A stretch of DNA of 64,000 nt from Glutinoglossum americanum. Its lineage: Eukaryota; Ascomycota; Geoglossomycetes; Geoglossales; Geoglossaceae. The stretch lies in contig JAGHQL010000031.1 in NCBI GenBank assembly GCA_020080175.1, forward strand, positions 1 through 64,000, read 5' to 3'. The position numbers and the translations under genes are program-made. Under the pieces are notes generated by a model. It was given only the letters and a program-made list of their open reading frames with translations. It was not told where the DNA came from and searched no databases. Numbering within the stretch: the stretch's first letter is position 1; every line of letters starts with the position of its first letter. This document shows positions 34,634-45,227 of this stretch, one piece after another.

Positions 34634-37197
34634 GAATGATCGAAAGGCGCGGTCGGCGTCGCGAATATATCAGGTTGCTAGGGTGCTGGTATGCTTGGAC
34701 CAGTGGCTCAAGGGTGGAATCAATTGTACTCCCGGCGTGTCGCTGGAGGGCTTGATGTCCGCCACTGTCAATGAGCAAAGTTGTTGAAAAGACACGATGT
34801 CCAGGGTAACAACCGAATTGCAAGGGATGTTGTAGTGGTCGTGATTCGTGAAGGTCGGAACGAACGAGAGAAAAGCTGCTCCAAACGAACGGAAAAGACT
34901 ACTGCATCATCAAGTGACCGGTTAGCCTATCCCTCCTCATGTATATCTGATATTGTCCCGCCCGTTTGAAACCGTCGTACCACGCAACAGGATAGAGAAG
35001 CGTTGGTAGTTGAAGCCACGAAAAGACGATCCGAGCTAGGTCGCTGTTGTCGGAAAGCGACCGGCTTACACCCAATGTCGTCCAACACGCAGCATTCGAA
35101 AAGTCTAGATTAAACGCATTGCAGGACAGCCTCTAAGAAGCGATTAAGTGGTACAAGCAGTGGGTGGTGGTCGGCGTTGGAGGTAGAGCACTCTATTCAG
35201 TTGTTGCAGGATCTCAGACGGCACAGGACTCAAGGGTTGCGTTCGAAATTTGCTGGAGCCAAAACAAAAATAGCCGGCGAACCATGGACCCCAACCCAAA
35301 CACAAGCACCGCCGCCCCAGCAATGGCACCAAACACAGCGAGAATAGAGTAAAGGGATCAGCTTACCAGAGTATTCATATAGAGGCCCAGGTTGGCGCGA
35401 GCGAGCGTTCAAAGAGAGACGATAGTATACGGACGACCGAGATGACGACGCGGCAGCTTCGGAGAAAGATCATCTTCCAAGAGAGCGAAAGGAGAAAATT
35501 CTGGCACATGAGAGGCTCTTCACTTTCTCGTGTAGAGTAAAGCTATGCCGCGCTAGGTTAAACTCATGTCTCTCTTTGGACAGCGGCGTTAGAACCAAGT
35601 ACTCTATTTCCCATTCAATGCAAGCCACGAATGAAAACTACTCTCTAAACCCTACATCTTGCTTGCAGCTATTCGCTGATCACTCGTTCAACTCAGCCTA
35701 GAGTTATCCACTTCTAAACGTGTTGAGATGCGCTGCTTTCGATCTGGCAAAGCCTCCATGCTAATGCACACCAGAATATATTCACCGAGAGCGAATGATT
35801 CCTCATCCTCGGCAAGGTACTCTCTCGACCTTCCATCTCTTCCCCAAGCCACAAGCGCGAACAGATCATCCGATTGGGTTCAGTCACACCACAATACACA
35901 CAAACAACCTATGGCATGCCAACAACCATGGACGCCGCCGACCACCATCTTCCGTCAGCGGATGAGATGGCGGTGAAACACACAGTCTGGCGTCCAATAC
36001 AGCAAGAGCTATCCCGGAATGCTTTCATTCCTCCTCACATGCCAGCCAGTTCAGCCGAAGCTTGACTATGATCATCTCTCTCCCCTCTGTCCCCGGAAAC
36101 CAACTATGTTGGACAAGCATTTATCCTACTGCATCTTTCCGGACATCTGTCAAAAAAGCCATGCCATGAGACAGCCCGGGAAGGGAGAAGGAAAAGAAAA
36201 GAAATAAATAAATAAACACGCCTATCAATGCTGCTATCCATTCACCAATCCGCAAAAGATCACGGGAGGAAGGGGTCAACCGCACCGACCCATCTCGCTA
36301 ATGTAGCTCTCCTCTCTCTTCCAATTTACCGATCCCATCAAGCGCATGCACGCCTTGCCGTCTTCATCGTCCTCCCGTCACACCACAATGTCGCACAAAA
36401 TCCAGACCCAAGAGGGGAAAGAAAAGAAAAAACCCCGAAACCAGACATCCACGGAGGCACCCCTACCGAGCCCGCCGATCGATTAGCCTCCCGTGCAAGA
36501 AAAAACTCCAGGAAGAATTTTTCTCAGCTCCGCGTCGCCCAGAGCGACCGATCGCAAATAAGACCAACGCTCAGTAGCGATTGGCCTGGCAACGCGCCTG
36601 TCTCACTGCAGCTCGTCAAGCGCGCCACCGCCCAGATGCGGGTAGAGGAACAGCTCTAGTCAGGGGTAAAATGGTCGAGGAGTCTTACTCAGCGGCTTGG
36701 TGCGAAAACCGAGATCAACGCTATTCGAAATCATCTATTTTACCGGACTGGCAGAAGGCACTGGGGTTGCTCGGACCTGCCCCTGCTACGACTCTTCGTG
36801 CAGACACGAACCCTTGCATCTTCTAACACCTTTATTTCCCGGCAAAGTGACGGCGGGGCACCTTCTTTTCTCTTCGGGCCCTTTTTTCCGATGAGATAAA
36901 CCCGTTTAAACAAGGCCGCGGTGCGACATCCAATCTCCTCGTTCAAGTTTCAACAAGTTTCAACGGGATGCACGGCTGAGAGTGAAGTTTCCGCCGCTTG
37001 GTTTCTAACCCCCAGAGAGGGCATGTATATACTCCCCCGCCGGACTATACTCTACAGAGACGAGAAGCAATATAATACTTATCCGAGATTCGACGCCATC
37101 GTGTAAGCGCCCCAGAAAGCAGCCGGGATAATATAACTACAGCAAATGAATTAATTGCACTTTTGATAGCCGTAACCCCGACTGTCCTGTATATCAA
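34634..37197. other. 2.5-kb gene-free stretch
   Basis: The longest gap of the window, between the start of the large minus-strand gene and the end of mdm31 on the same strand. Only shadow-size frames (longest 143 codons, plus strand 36228-36659, low-complexity and without features). Probably a long promoter/5' UTR region; a non-coding transcript is possible. No repeats or RNA genes recognised. Confidence 0.45.
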
Positions 37198-39515
37198 TCA
37201 TGCAATGTTCCCCGCCATACCCATGAACAGAGCTTGTACCGCCAACTGGAGCGACCACAAGCCAACCTTTTTCAATCGTCTCATACGGGCCTGGTCGTCC
37301 ACAACGTTCCTCGCGAATGCCTCGTATGTCTACGACAACCACGGAGTCAGCGAATTGGAATCGGAGCCATAATAAACTTTCGATGTAAATACTTGCCTCT
37401 GCAGATAGGTCATCCATCAATCCGCTGTCAAATGGCGTCCAGCTGCCATCAAAATCGCTTGCGCGCTTAACCACCCTGCAAGTTATGGGGATAAACGTCC
37501 TGCGGGAGTTGATGAAGGCCACAATCGGTCGAACAAGGGCATTGTTGACATAGGACAAGTCCTTGTTGAAGATTGGAACAGCAGCCCGAACGTCATTAAG
37601 GTGGATTCTCAGGTCCATGACCATGAATCGCTTGTCGTCATCATCGTGAGGGGAAGCCTCGCCTTGGAGCCGTCCCGCGTCTTCGCGCTGACGACTGTTG
37701 TTAGCATTGTAGGAATCCCTGAAGCGGTCAAGATGGCGATTCGAAGTGACAGTCGCCTCCATTCTATCATAGAAGTCTGACATAACTTTAGCGATGCTAT
37801 CGTCGTTTTCCGCAGGGAGCATTATGTCCGCGATGATGTCCACTTGTCCTTCATAAATCCATGAGAAAGGGCCTTCTACACCCCGATTTAGATGATCGAT
37901 ATTCAGACCATCTATTCGAAGTCGACTATGTTTCTTCCATAGATTAGCTTCCCCGCCTGCCTCTGCACCCGTATAACCGTGGGTCTGTCGGGGGTGAATG
38001 GTAAACAAGGAATTATCGAAAGATCCATTCATAGTATTTGCAGACAGGAAATCGTAGAAGAGCCATTGTTTCCGCAACTGCGGCAACTCGCAGGAATAGA
38101 TGCTAACGCTGAAAGGTCTGAAGTCATTCGGTTGATGGACAGTAACCAGCAAGTCCTCCAACTTGAAGGAATCGATCTCGAAATCCCCAGAGTTGTGCTC
38201 ATGCCTGTATGTTCGAGGGTCGTCATCATCTCCGGAATATTCGACGCTAGCCCTATCTACTACCCCCCGGATTCCCTTCACCTCCACATCCTTCAACAGA
38301 CCCTTCCCATCAAACCATTTAGGAAAGGATAGTGTAACGTTTACAGTGTCAATCGTTAGGTCGAATTGGGTGTAGTTGGTATCCTCCTCTCGTTCTTCGC
38401 TAGATGTTTCGCGCCCCTCTGCGCCCTCTCGTTTTCCCGCCACAGCAGCTGCCGCCGCGGCGGCAGCAGCAGAGGTCGACGAGCCCTTGCTTACTTTTGG
38501 GTTGCCTTGCCCAGGACGCCGTGATACAAAAACTTTCGTGAAGGTGATCACGCCATCCTTCCACTTTGGGACAACAGCAGACTCAAAGACAACCGTAACT
38601 CCTGAAGATTTCGTAAGGTAATTCCCGATCCACCGGGCCAATGTTTCTATTGTTCATGTTAGCCAGCCCATTAGTCTGTTGGTTTCTAGGCTCACCCTGC
38701 GCAAAAACGGTGTTGACTAAGAAGATAGCAATTGAGAAGAAAGTCGTGGTCCCAACTATTACCCATATTACGTGACCCACAAGTACCCAAGAAATGAAAG
38801 CACTAATATCGTCCATATTATATGGCCGAACACTCCTTATCGAGAACCACTTGAACCTCACTTTCATGCGCGACCAGAACCCAGTAGCAGCTGCCAAGAG
38901 CTCATCCTTGGTTGGTCGGTGATACTGCGATAAGTTTGGCAAATGTGGTAAACGGTCGAGGAGTTGGTGAGTTGATGTGTCCGTCTTCGACGCTGCACCT
39001 GCACCTGCAGCACCTGTCTTGTCATGTCCCCCCGAGGGCACGGCATCTTTCGGTTTATCTCCAGCGGTTCCCTTATTATTCCGCCGATCAGCCGCAGAAC
39101 CAATATTTCTCTTCCCTCCGCCGCGCCTGCGAGGATTACTGTGAATGCCCCTCTTCCAAGCAGACTGCAATGTATGTACCAATTTCCTCCTCTCCGCAAG
39201 GCACAAACACTTTTCTACTGAATTCGCGCAGGTGGTGACTGCAGTCTCCGTTGCTGTCGTAGTAGGGTTAGTTCCGAAGGCAAGGAAACCACCTGAAGCA
39301 AAACCACGTGTAAGAACGTATTTTGAAGATTTTGGAGGTCTGCTAAAAGATCGTGCACCATGAAAAGCTGTGAAACTGCGAGTTGCTGCTCTATGAATCA
39401 ACGAATCTCTATAAGAAGCTCTGGCAGGAGCGCGTCTTGCAGCACCTCTTAAAAATGGATCCGCAGACTCGCAAAGGTAGGCGTATATCCGGCGCCCCAC
39501 ATTGCCATTCATCAT
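37198..39515 (-). CDS. mdm31: Mitochondrial inner-membrane protein Mdm31/Mdm32 family
   Basis: Exons 39515-38696, 38646-37397 and 37329-37198 give 733 aa. The Arg/Ser-rich, acid-poor N-terminus fits a mitochondrial presequence. One transmembrane region lies at about 237-272 (ISAFISWVLVGHVIWVIVG), and the C-terminal helix (VGLWSLQLAVQALFMG) ends the protein. Blocks ETLARWIGNYLTKSSGVTVVFESAVVPKWKDGVI-type and FDLTIDTVNVTLSFPKWFDGKGLL are diagnostic of Mdm31/32, which sit in the inner membrane and affect mitochondrial shape, mtDNA nucleoids and lipid handling. The second intron is GC-AG (GCAAGT...CGTAG, 67 bp); reading through it replaces the conserved C-terminus with unrelated sequence. A poly-Ala run (ten residues) at about 38444-38475 is a variable linker. 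The first intron is only 49 bp. Confidence 0.93.
38440..38478. repeat. GCN trinucleotide tract coding poly-Ala in mdm31
   Basis: A run of GC-rich GCN codons (AAAAAAAAAA followed by VA) interrupts the matrix/intermembrane linker of Mdm31; a likely length-variable site. Confidence 0.7.
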
Positions 39516-39872
39516 CTCGACCCCATACCGGTGACAGCTGATATGTCCTCAGACAGCTGGCTAGATGCACCGTGTCATGCGATGTTAGCTGTTTCCGATC
39601 ACCAAAGATGATGGCGATTGGGATGACGATTGGAGTTTTCGCGAGAGACTTCCAAAACCGGATAGTTTGCTCGCTTGTTTGCACTCTTGAGAGCCGCACA
39701 AATTTATTGTGGGCACCAGAATTGAGACAATATTCTTCGGTACATTTTGTTATCTAGATCACTACTTCAAATACAACCCACTCGAATCATAAAGGACTTC
39801 ACCTCCCCAAGATAACCAGCCGGTCTGACCTCTTTGTGTGTTGGTGGGCTCCATAATACCCACTACAGAAAT
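39516..39872. promoter_or_regulatory. Divergent promoter mdm31 / pno1
   Basis: 357 bp separate the two divergent start codons; both promoters must lie here. No motif assigned. Confidence 0.4.
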
Positions 39873-40821
39873 ATGCCTGCCCCAACAGCACTACAACGAC
39901 AGCCGGAGGAGATTGTAGACGATGCCGAGAATGTCCCTCTGCCGATGGAAGGTGAGCTATCTGTTAGTTTTGCATGCTGTTATTAGGTTATTTCTAATAT
40001 GGCCGAATAGTAGAGGACGAACTCTTGATCGATCCCGCAAGTTCAGCACCCACTGAGATAAACCCCTCCATATCAGCACCCGCCGCCCTAGAAAATGACA
40101 CAGAAATGCACATTGATGAGGAGGGGCGGCCTAAATTCGCCCCTGCCAAGAATACGGTGTGTATCTCCGCAATTCGCGACATCTAATCCTAATAAGCAGC
40201 AGGACGGACCCCTCAAAGTCGAAACCCGGAAAGTACCTATTCCTCCTCACCGCATGACACCTCTCAAAGCCTCATGGCCCAAGATCTATCCACCCCTCGT
40301 CGAGCACCTAAAACTACAGGTTCGAATGAACATCAAGAACCGCGCGGTCGAGCTCCGCTCTTCAAAACACACATCCGATCCCGGTGCTCTACAAAAGGGC
40401 GAAGACTTTGTCAAAGCATTCAGCCTAGGGTTTGATGTAGACGACGCGATAGCTCTGCTGAGGCTCGACGATCTGTATATCGAGACTTTCGAGATCAAGG
40501 ACGTCAAGACACTCACTGGCGAGCATCTAGGGAGAGCGATCGGTCGGATAGCGGGGAAGGATGGAAAGATGAAGTTTGCCATTGAGAATGCAAGCCGTAC
40601 GAGAGTGGTGCTGGCGGATCAGAAGATCCATATCCTAGGAGGATTCCGAAATATCCATATTGCGAGGGAGGCGATCGTTAGTTTAATATTGGGTAGTCCT
40701 CCAGTATGTCCTTCTCCCTATCGCATACGTGCCTACTTTACTCTGACAGTACTCCTGAAAATAGGGAAAGGTGTATGGCAATTTGCGGACAGTTGCGTCG
40801 CGCATGAAGGAGCGTTTTTGA
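39873..40821 (+). CDS. pno1: Pre-rRNA processing factor Pno1/Dim2 (KH domain)
   Basis: Exons 39873-39951, 40011-40156, 40200-40703 and 40765-40821 give 261 aa. Acidic leader, then KVPIPPHRMTPLKASWPKIYPPLVEHLKLQVRMN-type sequence and the KH domain with GRAIGRIAGKDGKMK and FRNIHIAREAIVSLILG, ending in GKVYGNLRTVASRMKERF, the invariant Pno1 C-terminus supplied by the last small exon. Pno1 binds the 3' end region of 18S pre-rRNA, recruits the dimethylase Dim1 and guards Nob1 cleavage during 40S assembly. Intron 2 ends in AAGCAGCAG, where any of three tandem AG acceptors keeps phase, so one or two Gln residues at the join are uncertain (alternative NAGNAG acceptor use is possible). Confidence 0.95.
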
Positions 40822-41511
40822 GGGTATCTCTATCTTTTCACTTAGAGCCTGTGTTTGATCCACGTATTATTGGGTTCGTTGTTGGCGGCGTTAGACGATA
40901 GGGGCAAATGTCAATGGGGTTTGAGCTCATTGTGGCAATAAATTTTTTTCCCAAACCGCTTATAGTGACCATGTTCGTCCGAGCTAGATGACAGGAAGAA
41001 ATGCTAACAGGGTTCGAAACCATTGTGGCAATGAACGGTGTTCTATGTGGCTAGTAGTGAGTAGACCTGCCTGGGTATATGTCACCTATCACTATACCTG
41101 CCCTTCTCCGTGCCCCACCACGCATTCCCATTTCCATTCAGAGTCTTCCATATCAGGTAGCCGCTTGGGACTTCTCGTGAAAATGCAATGAACTCAACGC
41201 AATCCCCTTAAACCCTTTTCGACTCATCATTAAGGGCCACCCGCAGTAGAGGAAGAACACAGAATGGAAGTTTTCCTAGGACTGTGTTTTCACATAGAAG
41301 AGTTCTTTTCATAAGGTTATTCCAGCATATGACGAAGGCCACAAGAGAGAATCGTCCTTGCATTTAAAGGCTGAACGGCCTTTCGCATATGGAAACATCG
41401 GAGGAGCAGGAGAAAAACGCCAACATATGCAGAAAAGGAAAGCCTCCCCTAGGGATGTTATCTCGGACCAGAGAATAGCATTTCAGACTACCACACAAAT
41501 ATCTCGTTAGC
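40822..41511. other. Convergent 3' region, pno1 / trm112
   Basis: Contains two similar short segments near 40905-40940 and 41000-41035 sharing CATTGTGGCAAT; otherwise nothing recognised. A GGGTTCGAAACC box at about 41010 resembles a tRNA B box but no tRNA fold could be built. Confidence 0.5.
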
Positions 41512-42288
41512 TTAGCGCCAGGAGAAGGTGGTTAGAAACCCACCCAGATGATTCGGAAGCAGAAAATTGGCGATGCCCTCTTTTATCGCGTATTCATGCT
41601 GGCAGTTCCCGCAGACGAGCTTGCCTTCCATAACTTGCGTCTACAGAAGCAGATTGCATCAGCAAACAGAGTCCCAGAGGAGGGGTAGAAGAATGACTAG
41701 ATATTGTCTAACGCAATGAGGCTGAGAAGACGGAGAGGGAGAAGCATCGCGAAGTCCAGGGAAGAGGGCAAGGCTGGGAATAAAGGAGATATAACAAACC
41801 TCCAACAGCAGCGTATGTAGGTCTTTAAGAAGCTGCTCATCACCCAACGACTCCCCCTCCGGCTTTTCCGCAGGAAGCGTCGTAAACCCGAGCTATGATA
41901 AATCCATCACCTCAGCACTCTCCACCAAAAAAAACCTCACGAAAGAAACAACAGAATAAAGCCCAACACGAGAACCCCCTCAGACAAGACACCCTCCCCA
42001 TCCCAATCTCACGACCACACACAAAACAACAGAAAGCCCACGAAACCTGCTGGGAAAAAAAAAATTAAAAAAAAAAACAAATATCAAAAAGCCTCCACAA
42101 ACCTCCCCAGCCGTGACTTTCAACCCTTCCCAATCCACCCTCGCCAACACGTTCCTCACAAACGCCGGCTGAAACTCCATCTCCTGCTGCACCAGCTCCG
42201 CATCCTTGAAATGCAGCGGGAACGACGCCGCGGAGCTCTTGCACGTCTTGACCGCGCAGGTCAGGAAGTTCACCGTGAGGACCTTCAT
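41512..42288 (-). CDS. trm112: Trm112, methyltransferase activator
   Basis: Exons 42288-42103, 41892-41800 and 41640-41512 give 135 aa. MKVLTVNFLTCAVKTCKSS supplies the first Cys pair of the zinc site and KLVCGNCQHEYAIKEGIANFLLPNHL the second. Trm112 is the small zinc-binding partner that stabilises and activates tRNA, rRNA and eRF1 methyltransferases (Trm9, Trm11, Bud23, Mtq2). Both donors are GAG/GTTTGT. Intron 1 is unusually long for the window (210 bp) and carries an A-rich block near 42055-42080. Homologues usually end at ...LLPNHLV; here the open frame continues GGFLTTFSWR, so either a 10-residue extension exists or a GTGGGT donor after HL splices to a tiny last exon not identified. Confidence 0.92.
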
Positions 42289-43021
42289 ATCTCTCTACCC
42301 TACTCTTCTCTTTTCTCCAGAAGGACCATTAATCGGAGAAGGGAGAGCGAGGATCCGTTGGGTTATTTTTCCGATAAACGCAATAAGTTTTTTTTTTTTT
42401 AGTAGCGATGGGTCGCCCGCGAGGTTTTAAAGGCTCTTGGCGCGCCTCCGGATGGTGCACAGAATTTCCGCGTCGAAAAATCCCCGCTGCTCGCTCTTTA
42501 TATTTTCCGGTATTCCGCTGGGCTGCGGGTGTTGGCTGGAGGTATGTATGTACGTATGTATGCAGGTAGAATGCGAATACTAGTCGTACGCGCAGAACGG
42601 GGGGGAAAAGAATTGAAAAATAGGAAATTCTTAAACCCCTGGGAGAAGCCCCTCTTTTAGGCATCGCCCTATTTATTTAGTTCATTGGATATCTCGTGAG
42701 CCATCAGGCTCAGCCACAGGGCATTGAGAACCTCTGGGACCAAAAAACATAGATGAGGCGTCGTTCTTGGACCGGCAGGTCGCAATCAACCAGCCACCCT
42801 CAAGTGTTCTGGTTCAAACATATATGAAGCATAGTAGGTATCTTCTGGATATAAGCCCTTCATTTTGCAGATTTTCGGCATTTTCCTTGCCCAAGTCAAT
42901 TAGGAGAGTTCTAATGAAGAGATGGAGTGGATATATTATTAGACGGTGTGCCTTTATACACGAGCTTTCCTGACCATACAAACTTTATTAAATACCGACT
43001 ACTGAATAAACCCGATTTTCC
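42289..43021. other. Intergenic trm112 / INSIG, with a short TATG microsatellite
   Basis: Holds the trm112 promoter and the 3' flank of the INSIG gene. GTATGTATGTACGTATGTATG occurs at 42542-42562 and an 11-nt T run near 42388-42400. A plus-strand frame at 42927-43358 is antisense to the INSIG C-terminal exon. Confidence 0.5.
42542..42562. repeat. TATG/TACG microsatellite
   Basis: About five 4-bp units (GTAT with one GTAC variant) in the upstream region of trm112. Confidence 0.8.
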
Positions 43022-44209
43022 TCACGATAAGCCGGTTCTCTCTCCTCTGAGTGCTAATCGCCGACCGACATTTCCAAAGCAGACACAGCTACAGAATAGA
43101 ACACTAGCTATCCAAGTGGCAACCCCAATGCTCTCTACACTTATAAGCCCCGCACTTACGGGCCACATAGAGTTACCAACGCTCACCGAGTCGTTTAAAG
43201 AATTAGTTGCAGGGGCAGGCACCATTTTGGGGTTGATTCCAAGGAGGATGGCTGTGCCAGTAAGACCAACCACCGTCGAGAGAAGGAAACCGGCTTTGCT
43301 ACGATCGATAAGGTACCAGAGGACCGGATTGACAAGAGCTAGAGTTAGGGAGGCCTGAAGCGTGGATTGCCAGGGGAGCTTGCGCTATGAGAGGCCATAG
43401 TTAGTGACACACACATTGATGACTGGTGAGCAATGGGGATATACGACACTTACAATAGCGAATGCAATTCCCACAAAAGCTCCCACGCTTCTAACAGCGG
43501 GGTTCCAATCCGCAGATAGCCCATTTCCGTTCTCGCCAGGCCTCTCGCCCGCATCTCTATTGTCTACAATGTTGTTCTCCTTCTCTTTCGTGTCTATGGG
43601 TTCCTCCCACGCCAGCTTGTCTTCCCAAATGAAGTCCACCCATGGGAGCAAGCTTCCAAGGACAACGCCTGCGATCCCCCAAAAGGCTAGATAGCTCAAA
43701 CCAGACCGCTCAAACCCCTCCACGCGCACTGGGGCTACATGCCGATTGTCGTGGAGGTGCGTCACAATGATTCCGTACGCGATGCCAAACACGAAAAGGA
43801 GAATTGTCCTAAAGACGAGAGGCAGAACGAAGTTCTTGAAACCCAGGTGATTCCCGTGATACGGAGGCATCCGCTGTGGTATTCGCTCCCTCGAGATTGG
43901 TCGCGCATCTTCCCAACTCTGCCGCGGGCTACCAGTCTCTGCTCCAATTCCACATGGTGTTGATGGTTCTTCCCTGTCACCAAAATGGCCGCTAGGCGAA
44001 GAGTATATTCCCCAGAGCGTGGACGCAGTGAGGTTTAAGATGGAGCGGCTACGGGACGGAGTGGCTTCATTGTTGGGCCTTGGATCGAGGAAGTATGGGT
44101 TGACGTCTGGATTTGGCGTGGGGGAACTAGATGATTCGGTGGATGCTGGAGTCAATTCGAATGTGCGACGTGGAATGGGTCTCACGATTGGAGGATCTTG
44201 AGAATCCAT
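43022..44209 (-). CDS. insA: INSIG-family ER membrane protein
   Basis: Exons 44209-43454 and 43384-43022 give 372 aa. The Ser/Pro-rich cytosolic leader (about 130 residues) precedes a multi-pass domain: NFVLPLVFRTILLFVFGIAYGIIVTHLHDN, GLSYLAFWGIAGVVLGSLLPWVDF, SVGAFVGIAFAI-RKLPWQSTLQASLTLALVNPVLWYLIDRSKAG and LLSTVVGLTGTAILL, the INSIG signature order. INSIG proteins hold sterol-sensing partners (HMG-CoA reductase, SCAP/SREBP) in the ER; in fungi they modulate HMG-CoA reductase. The start at 44209 was preferred to the open-frame ATG at 44308, whose extra 33 residues do not look like family sequence. The acidic loop KLAWEEPIDTKEKENN is typical of the fungal branch. No sterol gene is adjacent. 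Confidence 0.9.
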
Positions 44210-45227
44210 GGCTCGGTGGCCACGAGACTGTTGTTGACGGGTGTTCTCGGTGGTGTCGCTAAAGAGCTGTCTGAATGTGGTTGATCTCAAGAGAATCACT
44301 TCATACAAACGAGCTGAAACTGTCGAGGATTTTAGCTTGACCAGTTGAAAGTCTAAGCAGGGTAATCAATCCTTTTGGGGCCTGGGACCTGGGACCCGTC
44401 GGGCAGGAATGGGAATATCGGTACCCAGAGAGGTGGGAGTAGAACTCTTATACTTTACGAGTAAACAAAATAAGCTATAGAATAGTCAAACGGGAGGTCA
44501 TGAGACTAAGACGTCTTGGCCGACCCGTGCTGTGGCGAATAAACCCGATGATCCAGAATGGCAAAGATGGACGCGATCGCACCGCAAGGGCGGAGGTGAT
44601 GTTGCTCCACTAGGTGGTGAGGAGTGCGAGGAGTGTAGCTTCCTGCGAGGGGTCGAATGAAGTGAATGCCGGTGAGGAGGCTCAAGGCATGTGAAAGTGG
44701 CGGTTATAATGCCAGAGCAGAAAGAGAACGGGCCCTAGCTGACCGTGCATTTTTTGCCCTTTTCCACTCTCGGAGCCTATTACAATTCGGGCATCTCTCC
44801 CCCGGTTTGTGTAACTCTCTGTGCGAATAATAACCCTGCGCTTGGCGACCCAAGCCAAGTGGGTTAAAGTGAGTTGGGGAAAGGAGACTTGGCATGGCAT
44901 CATTGCTCAAAATGGAATATCAATTCACACGTGTCTGCTTTATCGTTGGGATTTATACGTAAAAACCCTTAACAACAGATCGTTTGTTTTGAACAACTAG
45001 CCACTTTTATTTATCTATCCCTAATCTCGGACTTTAGGAGCGTGGCAATCACAGGACCTTCGCAATGGCCGAGAGCGTCAGTAAGGATGAAAATTACAGA
45101 CGTCTACGTATGATGTAAACAACATTGTGTGCAAAGCCTCAGCATTAGCCACACGTAACAAGTTTGAATTTTCATCTTCGGCGCCCCGACTGTACGGCTT
45201 ATAGGGGCGTTTAACCGTCGAGCGACA
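44210..45227. other. Intergenic INSIG / eIF2-gamma
   Basis: Promoter of the INSIG gene and 3' flank of the eIF2-gamma gene; contains one weak small ORF (44704-44910) and nothing else recognisable. Confidence 0.45.
44704..44910 (-). CDS. Weak small ORF with a CPNC motif (68 aa)
   Basis: Frame beginning MSNDAMPSLLSPTHFNPL and containing GYYSHRELHKPGERCPNCNRLREWKRAKNAR-type sequence. The single CxxC followed by basic residues has the look of a small zinc-ribbon half-site, but an overlapping frame of similar length exists and there is no second cysteine pair. May be a real short gene or chance. Confidence 0.22.
   Translation of the reverse strand: MSNDAMPSLLSPTHFNPLGLGRQAQGYYSHRELHKPGERCPNCNRLREWKRAKNARSARARSLSALAL

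Noticed and set aside
36228-36659. 143-codon plus-strand frame in the 2.5-kb gap
   Set aside because: Low-complexity composition, no recognisable motif, no supporting splice sites.
38864-39238. Overlapping frames of about 110 codons on both strands within mdm31
   Set aside because: Shadows of the Arg/Gly-rich N-terminal part of Mdm31.
40995-41025. tRNA-like B box (GGGTTCGAAACC)
   Set aside because: No A box or acceptor stem could be paired around it; part of a short local similarity with 40905-40940. A similar GTTCGAATC at about 2169 fails the same test.
42927-43358. 143-codon plus-strand frame
   Set aside because: Antisense of the INSIG C-terminal exon.
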